From positions 7,158 to 71,157 of the forward strand of contig CAYOZN010000029.1 of assembly GCA_964408455.1 (NCBI GenBank): a DNA stretch of 64,000 bases. Reading direction: 5' to 3'. This DNA is from CAYOZN01 sp964408455. Its GTDB lineage: Bacteria; Planctomycetota; Phycisphaerae; UBA1845; UTPLA1. The translations under genes and the position numbers were made by a program. The notes under the pieces are model-generated. The model ran no database searches. It saw only the letters and a program-made list of their open reading frames with translations, and was not told the DNA's origin. Positions 17,237 through 26,361 of this stretch are shown here, piece by piece. Positions within the stretch are counted from its first letter, which is position 1. Each line of letters starts with the position of its first letter.

Positions 17237-18628
17237 ATGCCTACGCCCGAAACACCCACGGCGGCCGGCCCACCGGGCTTTGCCGAACTCGAACCGCTTT
17301 ACACGCCAGATCAGGCCGTCGCCGCTGCTTCGCGCTGCCTCTTCTGCTTCGACGCACCCTGCACGCGGGCCTGTCCGACCGACATTGATGTTCCCAGCTT
17401 CATCCGGCAGATCCTTCACCACAATCCGGTCGGAGCCGCGGAGACCATCCTCAACGCCAACATCTTTGGCGGCTCCTGTGCCCGCGCCTGTCCCACCGAG
17501 GTCCTCTGCGAGGGCGCCTGCGTGGACCATACGCTGCTGCACGAACCCGTCAGAATCGGGCGGCTTCAGCGCTATGCGTGCGACACCACGAAGGCACGGG
17601 GCATTCAGTTCTACCGGGCGGGCCCGGACAGCGGCCGGCGCGTCGCCATCATCGGCAGCGGCCCGGCCGGGCTCACGTGCGCGCACGAGCTTCGAAAACG
17701 CGGGCATGGCGTTACCATCTTCGAAGCACGCGAGATGGCGGGCGGGCTGAATACCTACGGCATCGCGGCGTACAAGTATGACACGGCGTTTGCACTCGGC
17801 GAAGTAGAACAGGTGCGTCAGATCGGTGGCATCGATATTCGACTGAATACGCCCGTCGACGGGGCGGGCATCGCCGAGTTGCTGCGCGATTATGACGCCG
17901 TCTTCCTGGGCATTGGACTCGGCCCCACAGCCCGCCTCAATATCCCTGGCGAGGAACTGCCCGGCGTCTGGGAGGCGCTCGCCTTTATCGAGCAGACGCG
18001 CACGAAACCGCCGCGTGCCTGTGCGTGCGGCCGCAGTGTGTTGGTGATCGGCGGAGGCAACACGGCGGTGGATGCCGCCACTGCCGCCGTCCGCCTCGGC
18101 GCGGAAGACGTGACCATCGCCTATCGCCGGGGGGCGGCTGACATGCCGGCGTTTCGCTACGAATACGAGCTGAGCCTGGCGGATGGCATTCGCTGGGAAT
18201 TCAACGCCGCCCCAATGCGCATCCTCAGCTCCGATCAGAACCCCGTCCGGAAGGACGGGGCCGCGACCGCCGGCGACTCCCTGCGCGCGGTTGGCGTCGA
18301 ATTCCTCCGCACCCGCTCGTCCGGTGCCGGCCGCACAGCAGCGCTTGAGTCCATCCCCGGCTCGAACTTCGTCATGCACGCCGACATGGTCATCAAGGCC
18401 CTCGGCCAGGACCCGCTGGCCGATCTGCTCAGCGCTATTCCCGGCCTGAAGGCCGATCGAGGCCGCGTCATCATCGATCCGGCCACCGGCGCCACGTCTG
18501 TACAGGGGCTCTTCGCCGGCGGGGATTGCGTGTCCAAGGGGGGAGAGGTTGTCGACGCGGTCCAGGCCGGCAAGATCGCAGCAAGGGCTATCGACGCCGC
18601 GATAAACCGCGTTTCGGGCACATCGTAG
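17237..18628 (+). CDS. PreT/GltD-like NAD(P)H-dependent flavoprotein with Fe-S N-terminus, 463 aa
   Basis: Residues 1-120 are a ferredoxin-like domain with two Cys clusters (CLFCFDAPCTRACP and CARACPTEVLCEGACV) as in the glutamate synthase small subunit and the PreT subunit of bacterial dihydropyrimidine dehydrogenase. An FAD-binding Rossmann motif follows (VAIIGSGPAGLTCAHEL, about 136-152), then a second nucleotide-binding motif (VLVIGGGNTAVDAA, about 267-280) and the C-terminal FAD motif (LFAGGDCVSKGGEVVDAV). It should pass electrons from NAD(P)H through FAD and Fe-S to a partner. Neither preA nor gltB is adjacent, so the acceptor is unknown. The length (463) and the 'D.P......F' spacing favour the PreT side, but GltD-like is possible. 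Confidence 0.85.
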   Translation: MPTPETPTAAGPPGFAELEPLYTPDQAVAAASRCLFCFDAPCTRACPTDIDVPSFIRQILHHNPVGAAETILNANIFGGSCARACPTEVLCEGACVDHTLLHEPVRIGRLQRYACDTTKARGIQFYRAGPDSGRRVAIIGSGPAGLTCAHELRKRGHGVTIFEAREMAGGLNTYGIAAYKYDTAFALGEVEQVRQIGGIDIRLNTPVDGAGIAELLRDYDAVFLGIGLGPTARLNIPGEELPGVWEALAFIEQTRTKPPRACACGRSVLVIGGGNTAVDAATAAVRLGAEDVTIAYRRGAADMPAFRYEYELSLADGIRWEFNAAPMRILSSDQNPVRKDGAATAGDSLRAVGVEFLRTRSSGAGRTAALESIPGSNFVMHADMVIKALGQDPLADLLSAIPGLKADRGRVIIDPATGATSVQGLFAGGDCVSKGGEVVDAVQAGKIAARAIDAAINRVSGTS

Positions 18629-19036
18629 GGCTGCCGCCGGTCCCTCCTGCACACCACGGGGCGTCTCGACCATATCTCGGCACGGCCGGGCGTCGACGCG
18701 GCCGCCCCGTTCAGGCCCGTCCATGCCAAGCCCGCCGCCTCCAGGCGTTTTTCCGTCGCCACGCCGGCGTGTATGCCGCGCCGAAACGTCGCATAGCTGC
18801 TTGCGATCAGGCGGCATGCGAGCCACGGGCCCGGCCTCTCCCCGCCAACAGCCGTTCGCGATGACAGACGTGAGATCCGCCGTGACTGCCAAATGCCGAC
18901 GGAATTACGGATGGCGGCGGCACGATGCGTTACTGATGGGGGCGGCCGGAATGCATTGTCCGGGGCAGACGAGTTCGGCAACGCGGGCAGAACGGGCTTT
19001 TTTCACCGACGGCATATACACGAGGCACACACGAAC
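18629..19036. other. Intergenic region
   Basis: About 400 bases between the flavoprotein gene and the next plus-strand gene. No supported gene, repeat or terminator is visible. An open frame continues upstream from 19037 to 18893 but lacks a signal peptide and is not believed coding. Confidence 0.35.
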
Positions 19037-19876
19037 ATGCGTACATTCCTCTCGATCGGGACGGCTCTGGTCCTGCTCAGCGCCACCACGCTGCATGCCC
19101 AGACGGTCACGCTTTCACTCACGTCGCCACAGAATGGCGGCACGGTAGCGCCCGGCGCGACGATCAACTGGTCGATCGACGTTGCCGCGTCGGCTGTCGA
19201 AAACGCCGGCCTCGCACTCGTCATCGTGGACCTGGTCCAGGCCGAGACGAACCCGGCGAAGATGGACATCCCGCCTGCCGACGCCGTGCCGGCGGCCATG
19301 GCGAACTTCAGCCGACCGGCGGGCATCTCCAATCCGGGCGAGACCGATCCGATCACCGGTTACACCGGCGTGCAGCGCGGGACGGCGGGCGAGATGAACC
19401 TCGTGCAGATCGGCGGCGCGCAGAACACGTTTGGCGTGGCTCTGCCCGCCGGCGCCGGCATTGCCGAAAGCGCAAATGTCGTCGGCGGCGTTGGTCAGGG
19501 CGTCAGCGTGACACTCGCGGCGGGTTCGTTCAGCGCGCCCGCGGCAGCCGGCACATACACCTTCCAGCTTGAGAACGCGATTGCGAATGTCCTGACGGAA
19601 GTGAATACACCGCCGCAGCATTCGCAGGCCATCGGCGCGCCGGTCATTCTCGCGAATGCATCCATCGCCATTACCGTGGGCGACGAAACGTGCGATGCCT
19701 GCGATGCGAACTGCGACGGGGAGGGCGACGGCCGCGACATTCAGGAATTCATCGACGCACTGTTGGCAGTCGCGCCGCCGGCGGGCTGTTCGTCGTGCGC
19801 CGGCGATTTTGACGGCAGCGGTGATGTGACGCTTGACGATGTCGTTCCCTTCGTGAATTGCCTCCTGGGACAATAA
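19037..19876 (+). CDS. Secreted dockerin-like protein, 279 aa
   Basis: The ATG at 19037 begins a signal peptide (MRTFLSIGTALVLLSATTLH, then AQ). The body (residues 25-215) is beta-rich with no family I recognise. It opens VTLSLTSPQNGGTVAPGATI, an arrangement common in planctomycete extracellular proteins of unknown role. It ends in a dockerin-like pair: CDACDANCDGEGDGRDIQEF and CAGDFDGSGDVTLDDVVPF. The function of the body is unknown. A 70-bp inverted-repeat element begins at the last base of the stop codon. Confidence 0.75.
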   Translation: MRTFLSIGTALVLLSATTLHAQTVTLSLTSPQNGGTVAPGATINWSIDVAASAVENAGLALVIVDLVQAETNPAKMDIPPADAVPAAMANFSRPAGISNPGETDPITGYTGVQRGTAGEMNLVQIGGAQNTFGVALPAGAGIAESANVVGGVGQGVSVTLAAGSFSAPAAAGTYTFQLENAIANVLTEVNTPPQHSQAIGAPVILANASIAITVGDETCDACDANCDGEGDGRDIQEFIDALLAVAPPAGCSSCAGDFDGSGDVTLDDVVPFVNCLLGQ

Positions 19877-19945
19877 GAGCCTATCTCATTTACCTTCGCT
19901 GCACCGGCTATTAGCCGGTGCCACACTGAAGTTGGGATGGGCTCC
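19876..19945. repeat. 70-bp element with terminal inverted repeats and central hairpin, copy 1
   Basis: The ends are AGAGCCTATC and GATGGGCTCC (imperfect inverted repeats). The centre is the perfect hairpin CACCGGCT-ATT-AGCCGGTG (19902-19920), followed by CCACACTGAAGTTGGGAT. A second copy lies at 47409-47479. The size and layout suggest a REP-like or MITE-like element. It fills most of the gap between two secreted-protein genes and could also act as a terminator. Confidence 0.75.
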
Positions 19946-20043
19946 AGGCAGACAATCAACAGAATTTTTTGAAAGCGACGACTGGCAGGCCGCGACATGC
20001 CGGCGGCACGGGGCCTGTGCAGTATCAGTTAAGGAACTCGACG

Positions 20044-23000
20044 ATGAAGGCGCAATACAGGTTCTTATGGTGCATCGGCGTGCTGCTGGCGACGGGATCG
20101 GCCGCGCTGGCCGACATTCCCGGCGACGGCGACGGCGATCTGGACGTGGACGTTGCCGATTTTGAACTGCTCGCAGACTGCCAACTGGGGCCGGACGTGC
20201 CGGTCATCGGCTTCTGCCAGGCGCCGTTCGACGTTGATCTCGACGCCGATCTGGACATGACCGACTTCGCCGCGTTCCAACGGTGCTTCAGCGGCGAAGA
20301 CCAGCCGGCATCGCCGCACTGCGCGAACCACACCGCGAAGATCGAAAACGGCTGTCTTCACGTCATCGGCACGGTCGCCGACTCGGCGCTCGCACTGCGT
20401 CTTCAGGCCGGTGCGCCGGACATGCTCCTGGTGGATGTCGGCAACGATGGTTTTGCCGACTTTGCGTTTGATCGGGCGCAGTTCGATTGCATCGTGATCA
20501 ACGCGGGCGGCGGTAACGACCAGGTGATCATCGACGAAGCGAATGGCGTCTTCACCGACACCGAAGTGACGACCATCCTCGGCGGCGCCGGCGTCGACAG
20601 CCTGCATGGCGGCAGTGGCGGTGAGATCTTCGTCGCCGGAGACGGGAACGACATGGTCTTCCTCGGCGGCGGGGACGATCTTTTCATCTGGAATCCCGGC
20701 GATGATACAGATCTGGTTGAAGGTGAAGGCGGCGTCGACACCGTCGAGATCAACGGCGGCGGCGGGGCCGAAGTCTTCACCGTCACCGCCAACGGCACGC
20801 GCGTCCGTTTCGATCGGCTCAGCCCAGCGCCGTTCGCGCTGGATATCGGCACTTGCGAGAAGCTGGTCCTGATGGCCAATGGTGGCAACGACTCCCTCGC
20901 GTGCACGGGCAACCTGGCCGCGCTGATCTCGATTACGGCCGATGGCGGCCCCGGCGACGATACCCTGCTCGGCAGCAATGGCATCGATCACCTCAGCGGC
21001 GGCGACGACAACGATTTCATCGACGGCCAGCAGGGCAACGACGTCATCGATGGCGGCGCGGGCAACGACACCATTCAGTGGGACCCCGGCGACGGGAACG
21101 ACACCATCGAGGGCGCGGCCGGCACCGACAACCTGCTGTTCAACGGCAGCGGCGGCGCCGAGATTTTCACGGTCTCGCCTCATCCCGGCTTTCCGGGGCA
21201 CGTGCAGTTCACGCGCAACCTGGCCTCGATCGTGTTGGACTTGAACGGCATCGAAACCCTCGATCTGAACACCCTCGGCAACACCGACACCGTCACCGTG
21301 AGCGATCTGGCGGGCACCACGATGACGGGCGTCAACATCAATCTCGCCGGAACCATCGGCGGAAACACCGGCGACGTGGCCGCCGACACCGTCATCGTTA
21401 ATGGCACCGACGGCCCCGACGCGATTGAGATTGTCGGCGCCGGCACCTCCTGCTCGGTCATGGGCCTCTCGGCACCGATCAACATCACAAACTCCGAAGG
21501 CGCCAGCGACGCGCTGGTTATCAACGCCCTGGCCGGCGAGGACGAAGTCTGGGCGACGACACTGCCGGCCGGCGTCATCCGGCTTACCCTCGATGGCGGC
21601 GCTGATGACGACACGCTGCTGGGCTCACAGGGCGCCGACGTGTTTCTCGGCGGCGCGGGCGATGACTACATCTTCGGCGACAACGGCGACGACGTGGCCC
21701 TGATGGGTAGCGACAATGACGTCTTCGAGTGGGCGCCCGGCGACGGCAACGACACCGTCGAGGGTCAGGATGGCGCCGACGCCCTGGTCTTTTCCGGCTC
21801 GAACGCCGCGGAGAATATCGATGTGTTTGCCAACGGCGCGCGCGTGCTCCTCTTTCGCGACGTGGCCAGCGTCAGCATGGACCTCAACGACGTCGAAAGT
21901 GTCTACCTCAACGCCCTCGGCGGCGCGGACGACATTGTCGTTGGAGACATGAGCGGCACCGACTTGGCGGAGATATCGCTTCACCTGGGAGGGCCGGATG
22001 ACGCAGGCGACGGCGCGGTCGACACGATCACCGTCAACGGCACCAATAACCCCGATGTGTTCGGCGCCGCGGAAAGCGCCGGCGGAGTCACGGTCTTTGG
22101 CCTGCATGCCGCGGTCGAAATCCTCTTCCCGGAACACCCCAACGACCGGCTTACGCTCAACGCCCTAGCCGGCGACGACACCGTCGATGCCTCGGGGCTA
22201 TTGGCCAATAGCATTCAGTTGGCGATCAACGGCGGGCTGGGCAACGACGCCATCACCGGCGGCGACGGCAACGATCAAATCAACGGCGGCGACGGGAACG
22301 ACGTCGTTCTGATGGGAGATGGAGATGACACCTTCGTCTGGAACCCCGGCGACGACAATGACACGCTGGAGGGCCAGGCCGGCACCGACACCATGCTATT
22401 CAACGGCGCCAATGTCGCCGAGTTGATCAACGTCTCTCCGAACAATGGGCGCATCCTGTTCACTCGAAACGTCGCCACCGTGATGATGGACCTCAACGAC
22501 ATCGAGAACATCGACTTCACGGCTCGCGGCGGTGCCGACATCATCACCATTCAGGACCTCAGCGGCACGGACGCGCAGGAAGTCAATGTGAACCTCGAAG
22601 CGGTGCCGGGCGGCGGGGCCGGCGATGCGCTCGCCGACAACGTCAACGTGAGCGGCACCAGCGACGACGACATCATCCTGGTCGAGGGCAGCGCGACTGT
22701 CGCAACTGTCGTCGGCCTGGCGGCCCGAGTGAACATTACCGGTGGCGAATCGGCTCTCGACAGCGTGACCATCAACGCCGTGGCCGGTCACGACGTGGTG
22801 GACGGCATGAAGCTGGGCGCGGGGTCGATTCGACTCGTCGCCGACGGCGGCACCGGCGATGACATTCTGCTGGGCGGCGCCGGTAGCGCCACGCTGTCCG
22901 GCGGCGATCACGACGATGTTCTCCTCGGCGGCCCTGCCGTCGACGTGCTGGACGGCGGCACGGGCGACAACATCGTCATTCAGGGCGGCACCATCGTGAC

Positions 23001-24300
23001 TACCGCGATCGCCACCATCTTCGGCAGCGATGCCACCGACAACATCACCATCAGCCGCGATGCGGGCGGCAACCTTTTTTCCAACGGTGTGCCGATTCCC
23101 GGGGCGTCAATCGCCAACACTTCGCTGATCCGCGTATTCGGCCGCGGCGGTGATGACGTCATCACTCTGGACGAAAGCGGCGGCGCGCTGCCTGCCGCGG
23201 CACTCTTCGGCGGCGCCGGACTCGACGCACTCACCGGTGGTATTGGCGCCGACCTGATCTTCGGCGGCAACGACGACGACGCGCTGCTCGGCAAGGGCGG
23301 GTCGGACTTTCTCTTTGCCGGCGACGGCAATGACACACTGACCGGCGGCGATGCCAGTGATTTGGCCTTCGCGCAGGCCGGCAACGACACGTTTGTCTGG
23401 AACCCGGGAGACGACACTGATCTGAATGAGGGCGGGAGCGGTGTCGACACGGTGCAGGTCAACGGCGGCGGCGGCGCAGAGGACTTCACCATCACCGCCA
23501 ACGGCACGCGCGTGCGGTTCGATCGAATCAATCCGGCGCCGTTCTCGCTGGACATTGGCACGTGCGAAGCTCTCGTGCTCAACGCCAACGGCGGGAATGA
23601 TACACTGGCCTGCACAGGCAACCTGGCGGCGCTGGTTCAGATCACCGCGGACGGCGGTTCGGGCGACGACACGCTGCTGGGCAGCAATGGCGCCGACCTG
23701 CTCATCGGCGGCGGCGACAACGACTTCGTTGATGGCCAGCAGGGTAATGACACGATCTTCCTGGGCGCGGGCAACGATACCTTCCAGTGGGACCCCGGCG
23801 ATGGCAGCGATGTCGTGGAGGGTGAAGATGGCGTCGATGAGATTCTGTTTAACGGTTCGAACGGGGCAGAGATTTTTGAATTCTGGGCCATCGGGAACCG
23901 GCTGCAATTCACGCGCAATCTCGGGAATATCGTCCTCGACGCCGATGGCGTAGAACTGTTCAACTTGAAGGCCCTGGGCAGTACCGACGTGGTGAATGTA
24001 AACGATCTGAGTGCGACCATCGTCGATGAAATCAACATTGACCTCGCGGGCACCATCGGCGGCAGCACCGGTGATTCCCAGATAGATGCCATCACCGTCA
24101 ACGGCACCGCCGAGCCAGACGCCATTCACGTCGCCGCTGTATCCGGCGCCGTCGAGGTTTCCGGTCTGCCGGTCCTGATACGAGTCCAGCACTCGCAGTC
24201 CGCCACCGATACGCTCACGGTCAACGGACTTGGCGGCACGGACACCATCACGTCCGGCGCAGGCGTATCCGCACTGATCACGCTCACGACCAACCAGTGA
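20044..24300 (+). CDS. RTX-like calcium-binding repeat protein with N-terminal dockerin-like domain, 1418 aa
   Basis: The ATG at 20044 has AAGGA upstream and starts a signal peptide (MKAQYRFLWCIGVLLATGSA, ending ALAD). A dockerin-like pair comes first (IPGDGDGDLDVDVADFELLA and DVDLDADLDMTDFAAF). This position is unusual, since dockerins are normally C-terminal. The rest consists of several long repeats. Each has glycine/Asp nonapeptides (GGDGNDQINGGDGNDVVLMG, GSNGADLLIGGGDNDF), then a FVWNPGDDTDLVEG-type segment and a beta-rich part (GTRVRFDRINPAPFSLDIGT). This matches hemolysin-type Ca-binding repeats that fold on calcium outside the cell. Unlike RTX toxins it has a Sec signal and no recognisable type-I secretion tail or catalytic domain, so a structural or adhesive role is more likely than toxicity. 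Confidence 0.85.
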   Translation: MKAQYRFLWCIGVLLATGSAALADIPGDGDGDLDVDVADFELLADCQLGPDVPVIGFCQAPFDVDLDADLDMTDFAAFQRCFSGEDQPASPHCANHTAKIENGCLHVIGTVADSALALRLQAGAPDMLLVDVGNDGFADFAFDRAQFDCIVINAGGGNDQVIIDEANGVFTDTEVTTILGGAGVDSLHGGSGGEIFVAGDGNDMVFLGGGDDLFIWNPGDDTDLVEGEGGVDTVEINGGGGAEVFTVTANGTRVRFDRLSPAPFALDIGTCEKLVLMANGGNDSLACTGNLAALISITADGGPGDDTLLGSNGIDHLSGGDDNDFIDGQQGNDVIDGGAGNDTIQWDPGDGNDTIEGAAGTDNLLFNGSGGAEIFTVSPHPGFPGHVQFTRNLASIVLDLNGIETLDLNTLGNTDTVTVSDLAGTTMTGVNINLAGTIGGNTGDVAADTVIVNGTDGPDAIEIVGAGTSCSVMGLSAPINITNSEGASDALVINALAGEDEVWATTLPAGVIRLTLDGGADDDTLLGSQGADVFLGGAGDDYIFGDNGDDVALMGSDNDVFEWAPGDGNDTVEGQDGADALVFSGSNAAENIDVFANGARVLLFRDVASVSMDLNDVESVYLNALGGADDIVVGDMSGTDLAEISLHLGGPDDAGDGAVDTITVNGTNNPDVFGAAESAGGVTVFGLHAAVEILFPEHPNDRLTLNALAGDDTVDASGLLANSIQLAINGGLGNDAITGGDGNDQINGGDGNDVVLMGDGDDTFVWNPGDDNDTLEGQAGTDTMLFNGANVAELINVSPNNGRILFTRNVATVMMDLNDIENIDFTARGGADIITIQDLSGTDAQEVNVNLEAVPGGGAGDALADNVNVSGTSDDDIILVEGSATVATVVGLAARVNITGGESALDSVTINAVAGHDVVDGMKLGAGSIRLVADGGTGDDILLGGAGSATLSGGDHDDVLLGGPAVDVLDGGTGDNIVIQGGTIVTTAIATIFGSDATDNITISRDAGGNLFSNGVPIPGASIANTSLIRVFGRGGDDVITLDESGGALPAAALFGGAGLDALTGGIGADLIFGGNDDDALLGKGGSDFLFAGDGNDTLTGGDASDLAFAQAGNDTFVWNPGDDTDLNEGGSGVDTVQVNGGGGAEDFTITANGTRVRFDRINPAPFSLDIGTCEALVLNANGGNDTLACTGNLAALVQITADGGSGDDTLLGSNGADLLIGGGDNDFVDGQQGNDTIFLGAGNDTFQWDPGDGSDVVEGEDGVDEILFNGSNGAEIFEFWAIGNRLQFTRNLGNIVLDADGVELFNLKALGSTDVVNVNDLSATIVDEINIDLAGTIGGSTGDSQIDAITVNGTAEPDAIHVAAVSGAVEVSGLPVLIRVQHSQSATDTLTVNGLGGTDTITSGAGVSALITLTTNQ

Positions 24301-24313
24301 CGTAAGAGCTATT

Positions 24314-24362
24314 CACGCGCCGGCATGCCGCCGCCATCGGCGATGCGGCATGCCGACGCGTG
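24314..24362. terminator. Long stem-loop between convergent genes
   Basis: The arms 24314-24331 and 24345-24362 pair at 17 of 18 positions (CACGCGCCGGCATGCCGC against GCGGCATGCCGACGCGTG). It lies between convergent genes and probably stops both transcripts, though no U-tract is present. Confidence 0.6.
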
Positions 24363-24401
24363 CATGTTGACTTGTCTGGACAGGTCGGCCCGCAGGCCAG
24401 A

Positions 24402-25589
24402 TCAGCCGAATCGCCCGCGTTCCCGCGCCGCGCCCGGTTGAAGCAGATTGAGCTGATAATCCCCCAGATAGCCCTTCTGCTGGAAGTGCTTGAACAGCTC
24501 GTCCACCGAGGTGAACACCCTGGTCGCCGTCTCGGTCACGAAGGGCGACGGCTCCTTGCGGGGCCGCCAGATGACGTAGACTTCCTTGGTTCCCTCGAAG
24601 GCGTGCTGAAGCTCGCGCTCGACGCCGCTGGACAGGCCGGGAATGCCGCCGACCAGCTCGGGGATGTAGCTGACGATCATGTCGGACTGGTCGATCAGCT
24701 TGAAATCCCGCGCATAAATCTGGCCGTCGATGTCGCGGGCCACGCCGGTGACATCGGTCACGCTGAACCGCAGATCGCGCCCGTTGACCTGTAACGTGAT
24801 CGACGTCTCGCCCTTCTTCGTCGCCTCGCCGGCCTCGAACAGGAGCCGCTTTTCGTCGAGATCGCCGGGATCGAAACAGATGAAGTGCTCGGCCAGCGTC
24901 GCCCGAAAGCCGTCGATCTCGGCCAGGATGTCGGGCATGTCCATCACGTGCGACATGGGAAAGCTGGGGTATATTCGCTTTCGCTGCGGTTCGAACATCA
25001 GCCGCACGAGCGACTCGGCCGTGACACCCTCGTGGCCCCGGGCCAGCACGTAATAGCATCCGTGCCGGCCGATGGCGTGCGCCAGGATCTCGGTCGCCAG
25101 GATCTCCTCTTCGCGCCAGACCATGATGTCCTTCAGCGTGTGGGGCACGTCGTGCTCGCGCAGCAGCCGCTCGTGAATCGCATCGACGTTATCGACCAGC
25201 GTCACGTAGAGATCGGCATCCAGCGCCTTCATCTGGTCGAAGTCGAAGGCCTCGAAGAGTCCATGCTTCCAGCGGAACGTGGCGTGCGTGTTGACGATGA
25301 CGTTCTGCTCCTGCTGGGCCGTCACCAGCACATCCTTGAACACCGCCCGCCGCAGGCTGTTCAGCCGCGTGCGGGGCAGATCTAGAATGCGGCCCGGCCG
25401 GACATCGGGGGCCTCGCGATACATCATCTCGCCGACGTGGCACAACGTGACGTTGTGTCCGCGCTGGGCGGCAAGATCGCGCACCTTCTCGAGAAACGGG
25501 CGCTTGTCGACGCCGACCTGACCGGTGATCACGACGCGGCAACCCGGCCGCCTCGGCTCATTGAATAGATTCGAACTGCTCCGCGTCAT
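24402..25589 (-). CDS. P-loop kinase-like protein fused to a deoxyribosyltransferase-like domain, 395 aa
   Basis: Residues 17-190 resemble an archaeal-type adenylate kinase or AAA fold: CRVVITGQVGVDKRPFLEKV at the P-loop, ALDADLYVTLVDNVDAIHER as the Walker-B-like strand, then a lid-like helical part. The P-loop is degenerate: the usual GKT/GKS is DKR, so ATP binding or hydrolysis may be altered. Residues about 225-375 include DGQIYARDFKLIDQSDMIVS and then GGIPGLSSGVERELQHAFEG, which look like the nucleoside 2-deoxyribosyltransferase-like Rossmann fold ('D..i...D.vv......G...Gt..E...A'). The combination suggests nucleotide sensing or salvage. The specific reaction is not known to me. Confidence 0.7.
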   Translation of the reverse strand: MTRSSSNLFNEPRRPGCRVVITGQVGVDKRPFLEKVRDLAAQRGHNVTLCHVGEMMYREAPDVRPGRILDLPRTRLNSLRRAVFKDVLVTAQQEQNVIVNTHATFRWKHGLFEAFDFDQMKALDADLYVTLVDNVDAIHERLLREHDVPHTLKDIMVWREEEILATEILAHAIGRHGCYYVLARGHEGVTAESLVRLMFEPQRKRIYPSFPMSHVMDMPDILAEIDGFRATLAEHFICFDPGDLDEKRLLFEAGEATKKGETSITLQVNGRDLRFSVTDVTGVARDIDGQIYARDFKLIDQSDMIVSYIPELVGGIPGLSSGVERELQHAFEGTKEVYVIWRPRKEPSPFVTETATRVFTSVDELFKHFQQKGYLGDYQLNLLQPGAARERGRFG

Positions 25590-25724
25590 GCAGACACCCC
25601 CGCCGCGGCGGGCTCCCAGGGCTCACTATGTCCCAGCTTAATCGAATTGAGCGAAATGCAGAAATGTCGCCGGTTTCACGGTCGGCATGGGTTGGCCGGA
25701 AGGAGCCTCTGCGACCGCGTAAAA

Positions 25725-25769
25725 CGGAGCGCCGGAGCCCATGTGGAGCGAGCACGGAGGCCCGCTCCG
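25725..25769 (-). terminator. Possible terminator after the lysC operon
   Basis: On the minus strand CGGAGCG and CGCTCCG enclose an inner pairing region and are followed by TTTT. It is 45 bases downstream of the nuclease-like gene. The U-tract is short. Confidence 0.4.
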
Positions 25770-25813
25770 GTTTCAAAAACGTGCAGTATCCGTATGCCCA
25801 CGGAAAAGTGCAG

Positions 25814-26359
25814 CTACTCCGGCAGCCGCGAAAGCTGCCCCCGCAGCCACAGACCGCGGCTCTGCCTGCGGGCCTGCTCCTCAAGCTGAACGAACCTGGT
25901 GGACAGGACGTGCGGAGGAGATTCCGCAAGCCCCAGGCCCTCGGACAGCAGCAGCTCGTTCAGCGATTCGCCCGTGTCGGCAAAATGCACGTATGCGAGC
26001 ACGCAGCCATCCTCGTCGCGCATGTGCCGGTTGGGATCAAGCGTCAACGTCACACGCTGGCCCACGACGTGCTCCTGAACGAAATCTGCCGCCTCCAACC
26101 CGAACCACTCGCCCGGCGACTTTTCCGCCGGCGGCTTTGGACAGGAGACTCCCCGAAGCCGGACGCGCGTCGTCGCCGCCGGTCCATCCGCCAGGTTGAG
26201 CTCCAACCGATCGCCGCCGGCGACACGAATCACGTTCGCCGCGACGCCGTCGAACCGGGCGCGGTCATCGGCGTGCACGCCGAAAAGTCCCAGATGATCG
26301 GCCGCGGACACCGCACCGATCGCCGGCAGAATCATGAGCACCCAGCGCCTTCGCGACAT
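25814..26359 (-). CDS. Secreted staphylococcal-nuclease-fold protein, probably inactive, 181 aa
   Basis: The N-terminus is a signal or anchor segment (MSRRRWVLMILPAIGAVSAA). The domain follows the SNase pattern: VRLRGVSCPKPP corresponds to 'FRLLLVDTPET', EDGCVLAYVHFADTGESLNE to 'KYGRGLAYIYADGKMVNE', and LLLSEGLGLAE and QARRQSRGLW match the last helices. Of the catalytic residues of S. aureus nuclease, R35 is kept, but D40 aligns with Ser, E43 with Lys and R87 with Cys. A nuclease role is therefore doubtful and a binding role more likely. Start: ATG 26359 lies 2 bases after the lysC stop, and a GTG at 26365 would overlap that stop. Either way the gene is coupled to aspartokinase. Confidence 0.75.
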   Translation of the reverse strand: MSRRRWVLMILPAIGAVSAADHLGLFGVHADDRARFDGVAANVIRVAGGDRLELNLADGPAATTRVRLRGVSCPKPPAEKSPGEWFGLEAADFVQEHVVGQRVTLTLDPNRHMRDEDGCVLAYVHFADTGESLNELLLSEGLGLAESPPHVLSTRFVQLEEQARRQSRGLWLRGQLSRLPE

Positions 26360-26361
26360 GA

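Noticed and set aside
17138..18892. 584-codon minus-strand frame
   Set aside because: Antisense shadow of the PreT/GltD-like gene, which has clear Fe-S and FAD motifs.
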